The notes: generated from the letters alone by a model not told the origin. 64,000 nucleotides of DNA from Cheilinus undulatus (GCF_018320785.1 NC_054884.1:22755667-22819666), one strand, 5' to 3'. Shown: positions 43,290-55,115, counted from the first letter of the stretch. Translations and numbers: made by a program.

Positions 43290-43350
43290 TCAGTGTTACT
43301 CATCCCTGAACCCAAGAGCCAAGTTGTTGAAAAACTACGTTGAGCCACAA
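43290..43350 (+). repeat. Short dispersed repeat (copy 1) with CAGTGTTACTCA... motif
   Basis: CAGTGTTACTCATCCCTGAA followed by AAGAGCCAAGTTGTTGAAAA is repeated with changes at 45630-45680 (CAGTGTTACTCAACCCTGCT, AAGAGCCAAATTGTTGAAAA). The CAGTGTTACTCAACC start suggests a hAT-type end. Confidence 0.55.
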
Positions 43351-43365
43351 TCCAAACCTGGAATG

Positions 43366-43567
43366 TATGGAAGCCCATTTCCGCCAGTTAAAATAAAAAT
43401 AAATAAATAGGAAAAGTAAAATAATAATAATAATTTAAAAAAAATTGTGAGATACTATACTATCTCATAATTATGACTTAGAAGCTCATTATTATGACTT
43501 AGTATCTCATAATTATGACTTTTTTTTGTAATTATTTTTTTTTTTAACTGGCGGAAATGGGCTTCCA
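43366..43567. mobile_element. MITE of about 200 bp with 25-bp inverted ends
   Basis: The left end GGAAGCCCATTTCCGCCAGT at 43369 is the exact inverse of the right end ACTGGCGGAAATGGGCTTCC, which closes at 43566. Pairing continues into TTAAAA. The core has tandem CATAATTATGACTTAG units. AATGT occurs just outside both ends and may be the target duplication. The short length and lack of coding mark it as non-autonomous and mobilised in trans. Confidence 0.85.
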
Positions 43568-43924
43568 CAGTAATGTGAATCCAATAATGACAAAAATATA
43601 TTAAGCAGTTTTTCTTCATCTATAGTCAATTCAGATAACTATTTGGGTAAAAACTGAATGCCATCAGCTTTTATCCTCATTGTCAATTTTGTTTGATGAT
43701 TTCTTTTTAATTTACAGAAAAATACACTATCCTCGTCGCTTAATTCGGCTAATTTGTTAAAATACTGGAGAATCTTTATGAAAGTACTTATTAAAAAATA
43801 ATAAATGATAAACAAGATAGAAAATCATGAAAGTCAGAGACAAGAAACTTCAGATGAATGAGATTTAAAAACAAAAAAAGGTGAAATTCATGCATTTTAT
43901 AACTAATAGTCATACAGAATACCA

Positions 43925-44430
43925 GTGTTAACTGAAAACTTGACCAAAACTCCTTATGAAAACCTCAAAGCCAAGCAATTTTTGCAAACTCTAAGTGGGC
44001 TTTCATGTGCTTTTGCACTGACAGGCTTCTGTCCAGCTACTCTTCCATATAGCCCAGATTGGTGGAGAGTTGCAGTGATGGTTGTCCTTCTGGAAATTTT
44101 TTCCCATCTCCACACAGGATCGCTGGAGCTCTGTCAGAGTGATCATCCATTTCTTGGTCACCTCTCCTACCAAGTCCCTTCTCCCCCATTGGCTGTTTGG
44201 CCTGATGTCCAACCCTTGGAAGAGTCCAAGTTGAGCCAGACATCTTCAGGCAGTTCCTTTGACCTCATGGCTTGGTTTTTGCTCTAATATACATCATCAG
44301 CTGTGAGGCCTTCTATAAAGAGGTGTGTGACTTTCAATTTAACACATGTGGACTCCAATCAAGGTGTAGTAACATCTCAGCAAAGATCAATAGAAATGGG
44401 AGGAACCTTAGCTAAATTTAAATTTCAAGT
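43925..44430 (-). mobile_element. Tc1/mariner relic, family C, transposase N-terminal region
   Basis: On the - strand the text TKKWMITLTELQRSCVEMG followed by an ALHQSGLYGR-like phrase matches the second DNA-binding helix-turn-helix of a common fish Tc1 family. The first helix region (AMRSKELPE) follows near 44270. The catalytic half is missing, and frames change several times. A separate end fragment of the same family is at about 55205-55330. Confidence 0.7.
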
Positions 44431-45258
44431 AAATTTCCAAACATGTTTATTGATAGGACTTCCTCTCAGGATTTACCAACTTTACAAGAGTCCAAGCCAA
44501 GGTAATACAATACATGCTTCTACCAGCAGTCAAAAGAAAAACAGGAAATCCCATAAACTATTTTAAAACATGAACATCTAAAATGAAAATGTCCTTTTCA
44601 TTATTGTTTTTAACTTCATTCTCAAACAGCAAATGAAGTCAAGACCATTTGTGCAATCGTACAATGAAAGTTGTTTTATTCTCTTTACCCACAATGACTT
44701 GATATATTTTACATCAGTGACCTCAGATGGATTATTTTGTAGGTGGCTGATCAAAATGACCACCTACGCCTTGATTTTTGTTATTAAGAACTATTAAAGA
44801 ACATGTGCTCTGGAATAATCAATGCTATACATTCACAATTCTAAAATAAATAATTCTCATCATCATCATCATAATGATACATGATGAATATACAACTGTC
44901 TGTCAAAAAGAATAAAGTAAAGTAAAATAAAAGTGAGTTTCAGTCATTTCCAAAAAGATATATCCTCACCATGCCAGAAACATACGTATCATGGAGCTTT
45001 TAAACCAAACTCTCAAGGCTTTTGCAATCTACAACACATCAGTTGTTGATGCCCTTCAGGCCACAGTCCCAAACTAAAGGCCACATTGTGGGACCCTGTG
45101 TGCTCCTTGGAGGTCTTGGACAATCCATGTCGATTATGTTATCGTGGCTGTTCTTACATGTGGCATTGTAGCCATCATATCATCCAACAGTTTTCTTAAT
45201 TCTAGAATCCATCTCTGAAGATGGCGTGTAATTGCTGCCTCCGCTTTCCATTCGCCAT

Positions 45259-48200
45259 CTAAAATATCTCAAATGAGATATCATCTCCCCAGGCTTCCTC
45301 CTGCTCCTCACCCTGTGGATCAAAAGGTGATAGTTATAACACATTGCTGCAGAGTTGTAAATTAAATGTGGAAAAAAATCTGCATTCAAACCTCTGAATT
45401 GTCCTCTGAATCATTGTCCTCTTCACTGCTGCTGTCAATGCTGTCATCTTCTGAATCCTTGGGACAAAAAAGGAAGCTTCTGAACTAGGGCTGGGCAATT
45501 ACTTGCAAATTAAAGTGTAATATGGCCTGCTGAAATATTCTAATCGCAGACAGTGCAATATCTCTTTAATCTGAAATGTGTCAGAATACTAGGTACATTT
45601 TTCTTGCAGTACATGTTTTATGCTCTACAGCAGTGTTACTCAACCCTGCTCAACCAAAGAGCCAAATTGTTGAAAAACAGCTCTGCAAGAACTACAATCT
45701 AGGTGGGGAAAAGTGGCAAAACAGCATGAAGTACAATCAATGGTCAAAAAGCATATAACTGGGCAACAGCTGTCTGCAGAGACTCTCCCATCTCATTTGC
45801 TGAAGCTTGTAATCCGTTCAGAGTAGTCAAAGACCTCTGTTGAATTAGGTCCGTCACTTTAAAGGGGGTAAATATTTATGCCGTCACTTGATTTACATTA
45901 CATATTTTTAATTGACATTACTATGTAGAAATCTGTTATCACTTTGATACCAAAGAGGTTTCTTTTGTCAAAAAGCCAAATTATACTGACTTTGATTGAT
46001 AAATAAAATCAATAAAAGTGTAAAACATCCAAGAGGATGAATACTTTTTATAGGCGCTGTACATACTCAGTCTCAGAAAATCTAGCGGACTGAAAAAACC
46101 CCCCATTAATTTAAGTAGCCAGAAAGAACACACTCATTTGCTGATTTTGATTTTAACTTACTGATGGCTTGTGTGGTTGCAAAGGGCTGGAGCCAGTGCA
46201 TGGAGGGATGGTTGGTCTGTGGGACTGATCGTCTTGTTCAGAAACTTCATCAGAGTCCTCTTGGTCAGAAACATACTTTTTTAACCGTCTATGGAACCGA
46301 CATTTCTGCAAGGTGAGTAAATAATGAATTAGAGAATGAAACCAACTTTAGAAAACAGAAAACAGAAGAAAGGCACTTTTTTTGGAAGTGCTTGCCTTGC
46401 TGTTATTCTTCTGATAGTCTTCCTGCTGTTCTGGTGTCAATTTCTGAAGAATGAAGGGGTGATATATGTTTCAGCAAACATCCATCACATAAAAGGAAAA
46501 AAACGCCTTTAACAAAAGTTTTGTATTACCTCAAACCACGCCTGCAGCTCCAGTTTATATTTACTAAGATCCTCCTCCACTTTTCTCCGGTAGGGCTCCT
46601 TCTCCTGTTCAGATAGTTTCCACCACATCTCACTGATCTTGGTTTGGCGGGCCCGTGGAGCCACCCTGTCCCTGTTCATCTGTCCCATTTTCTCTTGCAT
46701 AAAAAAGGTGAAAGCAGATCTGCCAGGAAGGAAAATCCTGTCAAATTTATCTGACAAAAAAGAAATTCAAAGTGTTGAAAACTTAGACAGTTTGGTGCAA
46801 AGTTTATTTGCTCACCTTCTTGGCATCTTGGGTTCACTGCAAATCTGCAAATTATTGATATAAGGATGTTTCAAAGACAGGATGTTGTTTTCTAACACAT
46901 GCAGCCCAACTGGGTGTTAATTGTTCTTTAAATGATACAGGTTGAACAGGAAAAGAGAAAGATGGGTTTATAGCTGGAAAATTGAATTTAATACCTTACC
47001 TGTGTTTTGATGCCCAGCTTTTTAAGTATCTGCTTTTGTTTCATCATACTGAAATTCTAAAAAAAAAACAAAACCCATCAAGACACAAAGTCTGTCAGTG
47101 TTGGCTAAGTGGTGCAGCAGCACACAACTTACCTTTAAATATTCCTCCAGCTTGGCCAAGTACTGTGTTTTTATCTGAAAAAAAAAGCTTTTTTACTCTA
47201 AGTTAACATATTTTCACTCTTTGTACAGCAGCTGAAGTTGTTTTTTTATAATGATGCGGTTGTTTTTATACTTCACTGCAACGTTGATTGTACTCCTTCT
47301 TCTCCTCTTTTGTCATAACTCGCCATCTCTGGCCCGCCAGCGCCATGTTTTTTTCACCTGGAATACCCTCCGCAGATACCATGTGCTCTTTGCAGAAGAG
47401 ATGATAGCCACTGCTAAAGATACAAACACAACAAATATGCAATCAGAATTCAGCTGTTAGGAGGAACTTGGGGTTGTAATGTCACTCAAAAAACGTCTTA
47501 CGCTAGCTTTGACTTGGAGAAGTTAACGTAACAAAATATCAACGTTCAGAGTCAGTAACATCTAAGAAAAAATGACTCTCTTAATATGGCAATTCTCTTG
47601 ACTTCTGTGGTCCTATAGAAGGCTCTACTGTATCTCATTATCTAAAGGTTATGTCAGTTTGGGTTTTTTGTTAGTTTTATTTAATTTAGTTTTCCCTCTT
47701 TATTTTCAGTTGTTACTCCAGATTTCTTTGTTTTCCACCTCTGGTTGTCTTGATAAAGAATGAGAGCATTTTACACAAATGTGGTCTCTTTTTTTGGAAT
47801 TTTCTCATATTTTTTCTAGAACCTGTTTGTAATAGTTTTGATTTGCCATTGACCCCCCTGGAACCTGCTCCTCCAAAAATTATATCCTAAAGCAGTTAAG
47901 ACCAACTGGCGGCCCGGGGGCCACATCAGGCCCGACACAGGATCCCATTGGGCCCTCAGAAAATTTTTAAAATCTGAAAATGTGCAGAGGGAAATATGTT
48001 GTGGTATTTAAGATATGTTATTTCAAAAAATCCCATTAGACCTTAATATTTGGTCCGTTTTCCAGAAATCCATCTGTGAGTCATTATTAGTGAATATGAT
48101 GCAAGAGAAATACACACTCATAAGTGCATTCTTGATTAAAACGGCCAATTTCCGTGTCAACTTTGCACTTCAGGCACGTTGAGAATTCAATTTTGTCTGT

Positions 48201-51200
48201 CAAAGAACCTCAAACAATAGACCACATTTCTGTAGGTTTTCCCACTAATCACAACACAACATTTTAGCATCAAACCCAGTGATGGACAACATGCCAGCCC
48301 CAAAAATATGAAGCCAAAATATCGCAATAGCCTCTTAGTGGCAATTACAGTTTAGGCGATTGGGACTGCACGCACCTCGAAAAGCAAAAAATATTACATT
48401 TTAAAAGTTAATAAAAGAATTAAACAATAAAATGTTATTTGGACCAAAATTTATTTACTTTTAGTTTTTGTGAAGTCAGGCCCTTGTACAAATGTAGTTG
48501 ATGACCCTTGCCCTAAAAGGATATTTCAGTATTTTTTTCCTTTCAGAAAGACTCACCAGTTGTTCCTCCCTGGAATTTAGAAACTTTTTGTTAAAAAAGG
48601 GCCACAAAACAATGTTGGCCTAAATGTACGGACTATTGAAGACTTTTGAGCATTTTGTTTTTTACCCAGAAAGCCTCTGAGTTTTGTTACTATTTTGCAA
48701 TGCAGGCTTTGGCTACGTGCTCTTGCTCTACAAAATAGTGACAAAAACACAGAGGCTTTCTGTCTCAGAAATAAAAATTCAGCTCAATGTCATCACTACC
48801 TGCATAGCATTGTTTAGTGGCCCATTTTTACCAAAAACTCACAAAATTCAGAGAAAACACTGCACCCATCTGTTGGTCTGTATAGCCTTGCTTCCTGGCC
48901 AGTACAACCAGTGACTCCTTCTTAAAGGAGCAATGCTCACTGCTCAAGTGTGAGCACTCAGGTCATGCACAACCGTCAGATCGTACAGTGTTAGCACAAA
49001 GCTTGTGCAAGATGGTTGTGTGTCGTAAGCGATTCAGTCATATGGTATGAGATGACATTCTGCCATGACTGTCGTATGGTCGGCTTGAAATCGCACAGTG
49101 TATACCCGGCTTAAGGGAGAAAAGTTGTTGAAAGTGGTCTTCTTGGCTTGTGATCCCTTAAGGTTTTGTGGTAGCTTGTAGTATAACCCTCGAAGACCAC
49201 TTTTATCGGCTTCTCTGCTTCATTTTTTTTGAAAGTCATCCACAAAACCTAAACCTAAAAAGAACAACAGTCCTATTTTCAAAATAGGAAGTACACAGCA
49301 GAGGTGGGCATAGCAGAGCAGCACATCTCTACTCAGCAGCTTTTGTTATTGTTTAATATGCATTTAAAAAGCTGTAAAAAGAAGGTTAAGATTGTTACGG
49401 CTCTTCCTCTTCCTAACATTTTCAGCTAACAATACTTTAATTTTTTTTTCTCTGATTATGTGAAGCTTAGTGTAAAAGCTTTATTTATAAAAATATGTTC
49501 AAACAGATGAAGACTGATCACAAGTAATAATATGTAAACGCTGCTGATATATCAACAAAATCAAAAGCAAAGTGACCCATAACTGTCACTGTAATGCGTG
49601 CTTGTGTGCAGCTTACCTAGGAGGCTTTGGAGGACAATCTTCATCTTTACCTACAGAACTCTCTCCCTCCTGTTTTAAAAAGAGAGGTCACATATTTCAG
49701 GATAAGAAGTTAAAATTAGGACATAAGCAGCACATTGTTAAAATGAAAAGTGCTAGCTGGCATGACCATCACTTACATCTGAGGAGGTTTCAGAGACCCT
49801 TTTCCTCTTTTTCTTGGGAAATTTGTCTTTTTTGCTGAAAGACAAAAAAGAAAAGAAAAAACTCATCTTTGCAGAGACAGCAAAATCCACATCACATTGT
49901 TCCTCTACATATAATTTATGTACTACCTCAACTCCCGCATTTCTCTTTTGTATTTTTTAGCAGCGAGCTGGTGTTTCTCCACATATAAAGCCTGGAAAAA
50001 AATTAAGTAATACATCAACATTTACATAAAATCCTTAAAAAATAAAGAGAATCAGCAGCATAACTGTACCTTCTCTTTATCCGGGAGTTTTTGGTACTTC
50101 TTGTGGAGAGCTTTAAGTATTTGTTGCTGTGTGCTGCCTGGGTGCTTCTTTTTGTACAAGGAAAAGTTTTCTTCCAAAAAAATGTTATTTGCAGGGCTTG
50201 GTCTCTTCGGGTAATTAGCGCAGACCTGTAAAATCTATCACCCACAGAATCAGTCTATTTCCTGCTCTTGGTAGGAACTCTAAGCCTGAAAAAAACATTT
50301 GTCTTTGAGTTAAGAGCTTGGTTAATGCTTACCTTCCAGTAATTTCTATACTTCTTGGGATTAGAAATGGCATCTTCAGCCTCAACAATAATCTCCGTAA
50401 GGGTCCGTGTCTTACGTATCTAGGAAACACAACAAGGATATTTTATGAAGCACACATTCTTTATTTAAGTGTTTTACAGGGATGTTCTGAATCTCCTAAA
50501 AGTAGAATATGCCTTTTCACTTTTTTTGTAATTAAAATATGAGCTTTTCCCAAATCAAAATTAAGCTCGCTATCAGTCACCCTCAGAGTTACTTGCAAAT
50601 TTAGAAGTACAAATGCTTTATTTATTTTGGATTTCACAAGAGACATTTAGCAAACAGCTGTAGCTAAGATAGATTACAAGAGTGAACAGGAAGGTGTGCA
50701 AGTCGTTTTAACAATCATAAAAGTTTGGACAAATACATTTTTAGTATTGCCTGATTCATTGTCATATCTGAATAAGAGTAGAAAGAAGCCATTTTAGTGA
50801 AGAAGACAATAAAGAAGAAGTTTCTGTAATGTAGAGTGAGCTAAAATGTAAAATAAAAGTTCAGCTCAGTGTCATCCCTACCCAGAATGCACTGCACAAA
50901 CATGGCAGCCCATGAAGGAGACACATTTTTTTCTACGGTTGAGAAAACTAATGTGTTTCTTTATGCAACATACAAATTGCTGACACAAATGTTAATTCAA
51001 TGAAGTCAACATGTCTTGATATGCAGGGTTCCATTTAATGTGTGGTCCAAGAGAAGGAATAGGAAATATCTCCCTGTTCTCTGGGAATTCACAATTGAAA
51101 TGTGCTTTGTGAGAGTCTCGCATCTGTACCAGTTACCAGATGGTAATGCTGATGTGTAAGAAGACAGGTTTAAATGCCCTGGGGTTGAGAAAGCCATCCT

Positions 51201-52519
51201 AGTTGATAAGACTAATGCATCAAAAAGTGGAAAACTTTCACATCTATGACCTATATCCTGGGTAACAAAGGGAAAGTTCATAGTGTGTTCAAAAGCCTCT
51301 GGGCAGTACAGAAGCTCTTGGAGCAGCAGGTTTTTTGGCTATTTTTGTTGCCCAATGCACATCAAAGATCAGGCCAAAATCTCAAAGCATACCACATTCA
51401 TATACAGGCAAAATAGCCTCTTAAACAAATGTTACTGTGTCTTAAGTTGATGTGTAGTTGTAGTGATAATGTTTGGCTGTACAAAGCACAACATCTGGAA
51501 GCTACTACCTTAGAGTCAAATGTGTGCATGCATGTTCTACTGTAATTATGTGCTTTTTAAACATGTTTATTTTATCCTATTGTTTGACTATCCTATTGTT
51601 TGACTCAAGTTTTGTTCCATTTAGGGTCCAAAATGCACAATTTTTCATTCAAGTCCCTGTAAAGTGAAAAAAATATCTTTATTTAAGGTTTGTTGTATGG
51701 GGGGTGTAATTTAAATCCAAAGCTTTAGTCTTAAAAACACACTATGAAGCTAAAGGAACAAGGATGATAAAAGAAAAAACAATCATGGGATAGGTCTATT
51801 GAATCTGATTAAAACTCACAAATTACATGTACTGCTGATGTGTACAATCACTTGGTCAGCTGTGAAAATCAGCTGAAAATTTACCATCTGCCAATAACTT
51901 TGACTGGCTTGTTGTCTGATACTATGTAGATAGTACTCCCTACTAATTATATATTTAACTCAGTGTGCTGTTCTTTTAAAATAATGAGTTGATTTGAGTC
52001 ATGCTCTTGACACGTTAGGGAATTAATTGGGAAACCAGTGTGAAATATTTTGGGATGATGACATCTAGCTCTCAATAAAAGGAGCAAAATTGTAATCATG
52101 GGAGATTTGATTAGAATAAAATCTGACGATTTATGTAGACTCGGGAGTGAAATCGTTCCTGTTGCCACCTTCAAGGAAAGAAAACACTCTGACTCACCTG
52201 CTGGCAAATTTCTGTCCACTTTTTCTTGCATTCTTCTGCAGAGTAAGGCGGGAAAGCCACCTTCTCCCAGTCAACGTCTTTCATTCCTAGCTGGTAAACC
52301 CGATGTGTTTTATTCTTCGGGATGGAGTCTTTTAAAGAGGCACACAGATTCATCAGGTCTTTTTTGGTCCATTCTGAAGTCAGAGAAGAGGTAATCAAGT
52401 TAAGACTGACAGGCTTATGCAACAAATACAGGTATGTCTATAAATAAAACTTTAAAAATGTTAGACCTTTTATAATTGAACTTACCAGGCTCAGAATGCT
52501 GTCCTTCAAGAGCTGTCAT
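45259..52519 (-). CDS. ubtfl: UBF-like HMG-box protein, short form (upstream binding transcription factor-like)
   Basis: Relative of UBF, the nucleolar HMG-box factor that organises active rDNA. Exons in gene order are 52519-52486, 52373-52198, 50419-50333, 50225-50070, 49991-49927, 49834-49777, 49669-49617, 47410-47272, 47174-47133, 47056-47000, 46844-46816, 46737-46530, 46443-46396, 46305-46162, 45457-45392 and 45312-45259 (stop TAG 45261-45259). The sum is 1416 nt, 471 residues. The N-terminal UBF region (EWTKKDLMNLCASLKDSIP, DWEKVAFPPYSAEECKKKW, KTRTLTEIIVEAEDAI) is followed by HMG region 1 (NYPKRPSPANNIFLEE to KREMREL), a basic stretch KKDKFPKKKRKRV, HMG 2 (SGYHLFCKEHM, RWRVMTKEEKKEYN), HMG 3 (GRSAFTFFMQEKMGQMNRDR, MWWKLSEQEKEPYRRK) and an acidic Ser/Asp/Glu tail ending WGDDISFEIF. 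UBF has about 764 residues and six boxes. The position between atxn7l3 and slc4a1 is the UBTF position. Exon 46844-46816 and the next acceptor are the least certain junctions. Confidence 0.9.
45487..45560 (+). repeat. Single unit of the GGGCTG-rCAATT dispersed repeat (copy 3)
   Basis: CTAGGGCTGGGCAATTACTT near 45485 matches the unit starts at 5062, 5228, 12977 and 13144. It lies in the ubtfl intron 45458-46161. Confidence 0.45.
45630..45700 (+). repeat. Short dispersed repeat (copy 2) with CAGTGTTACTCAACC motif
   Basis: It matches the copy at 43290-43350 in order and spacing. It lies in the same ubtfl intron, directly before a Tc1 end fragment. Confidence 0.55.
45762..46059 (-). mobile_element. 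Tc1/mariner relic, family D, end fragment
   Basis: It ends at a TA (46060-46061) with GAATACTTTTTATAGGCGCT before it. Its last 35 nt are the inverse of the left end of the relic at 59868-60890 (shared CATCCTCTTGGATGTTTTAC). The inner side (GCAACAGCTG, CAGAGACTCTCCCATCTCA) also matches 60710-60750 of that copy. Only the left part of the transposase frame region remains. Confidence 0.7.
47890..48515. repeat. hAT-type MITE with GGCGGCCCGGGGGCC head
   Basis: The head ACTGGCGGCCCGGGGGCCAC at 47906 and the tail with CAGGCCCTTGTACAAATG and GATGACCC near 48500 are hallmarks of a widespread vertebrate hAT-derived repeat. The outer ends are decayed. It lies in the 2.2-kb ubtfl intron 47411-49616. Confidence 0.55.
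48667..48762. repeat. Long imperfect hairpin in a ubtfl intron
   Basis: The left arm 48667-48697 (CAGAAAGCCTCTGAGTTTTG, then TTACTATTTTG) pairs with the right arm 48731-48762 (CAAAATAGTGACAAAAACAC, then AGAGGCTTTCTG). About 28 of 31 positions pair around a loop of about 33 nt. It may be a palindromic repeat end. A following stretch (TTCAGCTCAATGTCATCACT at 48779) recurs at about 50863. Confidence 0.6.
48920..49112. repeat. Dispersed MITE-like repeat ending GCACAGTGTATACCcggctt
   Basis: Its right end, read on the - strand, begins AAGCCGGGTATACACTGTGC and then GATTTCAAGCC. This parallels the repeat at 18070 (GGCCATACACTACAGGATTT). The centre has CATATGGTATGA and CCATGACTGTCGTATGG words. Intronic in ubtfl. 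Confidence 0.4.
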
Positions 52520-52900
52520 GTTTCAAATTAAAGGTTCAACCCGGCGGATATAACAAGCTTCACCACGCGACTGCAACTCTAGCAGCCAGTTAACCTATTC
52601 AGCTGAGTATACCGACACAAAATAACGAGATAAAGATGTTATACCTAACGACTTACTCATTGACTACAGTGGGTGAATTCTTTAACAAGAGAACCCACCG
52701 AGAAACACATTTATTTGTGGTTTCAAGCAGACATTGTGAACAGCATACGGCATGTCTATAGTAAACAGCATGTGTTAGGATTCCTTCTACAGTCTATGGT
52801 TAGGAAGTGTTTTGATGTAGAACCAATCAGAAACCGGAAAGGATAAGCGTCACAGGAAAACAGTTTAAGAAAAGCCAATGAGAATTCGCGTCTCTTCTTT
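52520..52900 (-). promoter_or_regulatory. ubtfl: ubtfl 5' UTR and promoter region
   Basis: The ATG (52519-52517) opens MTALEGQHSEPEWTKK, joining the conserved WTKKDL block after only 11 codons, which fits the short UBF N-terminus. Upstream sequence has scattered CpGs but no TATA box or other clear element. There is no divergent gene on the other side. Confidence 0.35.
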
Positions 52901-53069
52901 GTGTTTTTTTTTAGAGGCGTTTGTATCCAAACGTTATGTATTACCGCCATCTACTGGAGTCATAATATACAAAGAGCATGAGCTTTCAACATGTCAAGCC
53001 TCAGGACCCACCAGTTTCTTCAATGAAAAATTTGACCCAAATGTTCAGCAATACGTGTTTATGTCAAAG

Positions 53070-53590
53070 TTGCTGTAGTTAACTAAAAATAACTAAATAA
53101 CTAAAACTAAATTTCAAAAGTCATTTTAGTTAACTGAAATGAAATAAAAACTAAGCTATACCAAAAAAATGAAAACGAACTAAAACTGTATAGTGTGCTT
53201 GCAAAATCAATTAAAATGAAATAAAAATGGAGACAAAATACCCTTAGTTTTAGTCTTTGGCACAACCATACTGACTTGCACCGACACCCAAGTCTGGGAA
53301 CTGTAAAATTGCCTGATCTGATTGGTTAAGACTTCACATAGTGGTAGTTTTATGTCTGGAATTGTATTCCAACATCATCATTAAGTAAATAAAATGGTAA
53401 GTGAAGAGTAGCCTGTTTTAATACGTTTTAAAAATGTGACAGTCACCCTGACATCTATCCGTAAAAAATTAAAACTAACATTAAAACTAATAAAAACTAA
53501 ACTAAAATGAAGCATTTTTGCAAAATAAAAACTAAACCAAAGTAACAAACCAGCAGTAAAAACTAATAAAAACTAAACTGCCAATTTCCA
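53070..53590. repeat. AACTAAAA-rich degenerate tandem repeat
   Basis: Words such as ACTAAAACTAAA, AACTAAAAAC and AAATGAAATAAAAAC recur densely in two blocks (about 53075-53240 and 53465-53580). A simple-sequence tract in intergenic DNA. Confidence 0.6.
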
Positions 53591-54557
53591 AAGAGCTTGA
53601 GAAATTACCTCATTAGAGTGGGAAAAGCAGCTTTGTTATTCCAAAAAGGAGATAACAAGTTGAAATATTCAGAAAATATTTGAATTTACTAAAATAATGT
53701 TAAAATAATGTATGGATGTATCTCCACAAAGGACTTCAGCATGTCATAGATTTATGCCAGCTGTAGACCCAAAATTGCGACCACTGAAAACAGCTGCGTG
53801 ACCCTCTTTTGGGTCCAGACCCACCAGTTGAGCACCACTGACCTAGACTTTTCTCATTACTTGAACTTAAAAACAATCCACAATTCCTTATCACATCCTT
53901 TACCAAAGCTCACCAGTTACTGGGACGGGTGGTTTTCCAAGGTTGGCCACTGAATTTTCACTAGCCACAATTTTCTTGTTTGAAATAACATTACATATGA
54001 TTAAGGTTGACTATGGCATGCCGAAATCCTTTAAAATGGAAATGTTCACTGTACTTCTAAATTAAAAATATTATATGTTAATTCCAGTTGGAATATAGTT
54101 CAGAATTTTTCACCAATAAGTTCAACCAGAGTGGCTATTGAGAGTCACTGCACTTCTTGCCATGGCTAATATTCACTGGCATTTGGCGGGTTGGTGGGTG
54201 TTAATGTCAAGCCCTGCTGAAGACCTTACCCAGTTATACCCACCACATCTGAGAAATCAGCAATAATCTCTATTCTATCTGATTTTAATCAACATCACAG
54301 CCCTTTTCTATATGGACAGATGAATAGCCTTTTCATAATCTTAAAAAAGACAAAATTACAGGAAATGTATGAAAACAATCATTTTATGCCAAAAGATATT
54401 GCTTTGAAACATATTTTCTAAAAGCATTGTTTACCAAATATGACTCATTTTCAAAGAGTCACAGGCTCTCAACCGTTTTATCTCAGGACCCTTTTAAATA
54501 AACCTGTGCCTTATTTAAAATCTTTTTTGGTTACAATTTTTTTAAAGGTGTTTTAAC

Positions 54558-55115
54558 TATCTGTCAAAATTAATGCGTTAATCCAGATTAATCCATCATC
54601 ATGGTTAATCTGATTAAAAATTGTAACGCAATTAACCCATCTACAGCGCAGAATGACTCAAAGTCCCTGAAATGTCTCTGGCAACTCATTTCAGGCAGTT
54701 TGTCCAAGTAGGGTTACCGTCAAGCATGTGCAAATGGGCCGTTGATCTGGTAGTGACCAACCAACTCAATATGGAAAACGCTAAACAGCACGTTGGCCCT
54801 CTCGATGGAAAATTTGAGTACAAGAAAAACAAGACGGGGCAGTCAACCATCATAAAGTATTATGCACATTCTGCAGGAAGGAGTTGTCTTTTCACTGAAC
54901 CACTTCCAGCTTGAAATAACACATTAACACAAATTTGTAATTGAATAGCCCTGACATATATATTCCCTTCTTTCTTGAGTCTGTTTGCTTATGCAAAATG
55001 AAACATGATTAATATAGACTAAAAATGAAGGATATTTAATCATGATTAATCAAAATTAATCCACAGCAACCCTCTGATAAATATGATTAAAAATTTGAAT
55101 CGTTTGACAGCACTA
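54558..55115 (+). mobile_element. hAT DNA transposon relic, 558 bp, with exact 8-bp target duplication
   Basis: GTTTTAAC occurs at 54550-54557 and again at 55116-55123, directly outside the ends. The left end is TATCTGTCAAAATTAATGCG; the right end, read inward, is TAGTGCTGTCAAACGATTCA. The end motif CTGTCAAA plus 8-bp duplication is diagnostic of hAT. An 80-codon open frame (54672-54914, LDGKFEYKKNKTGQSTIIKY) looks like a remnant of the sequence before a BED finger. No transposase catalytic domain is present, so it is internally deleted. Confidence 0.85.
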
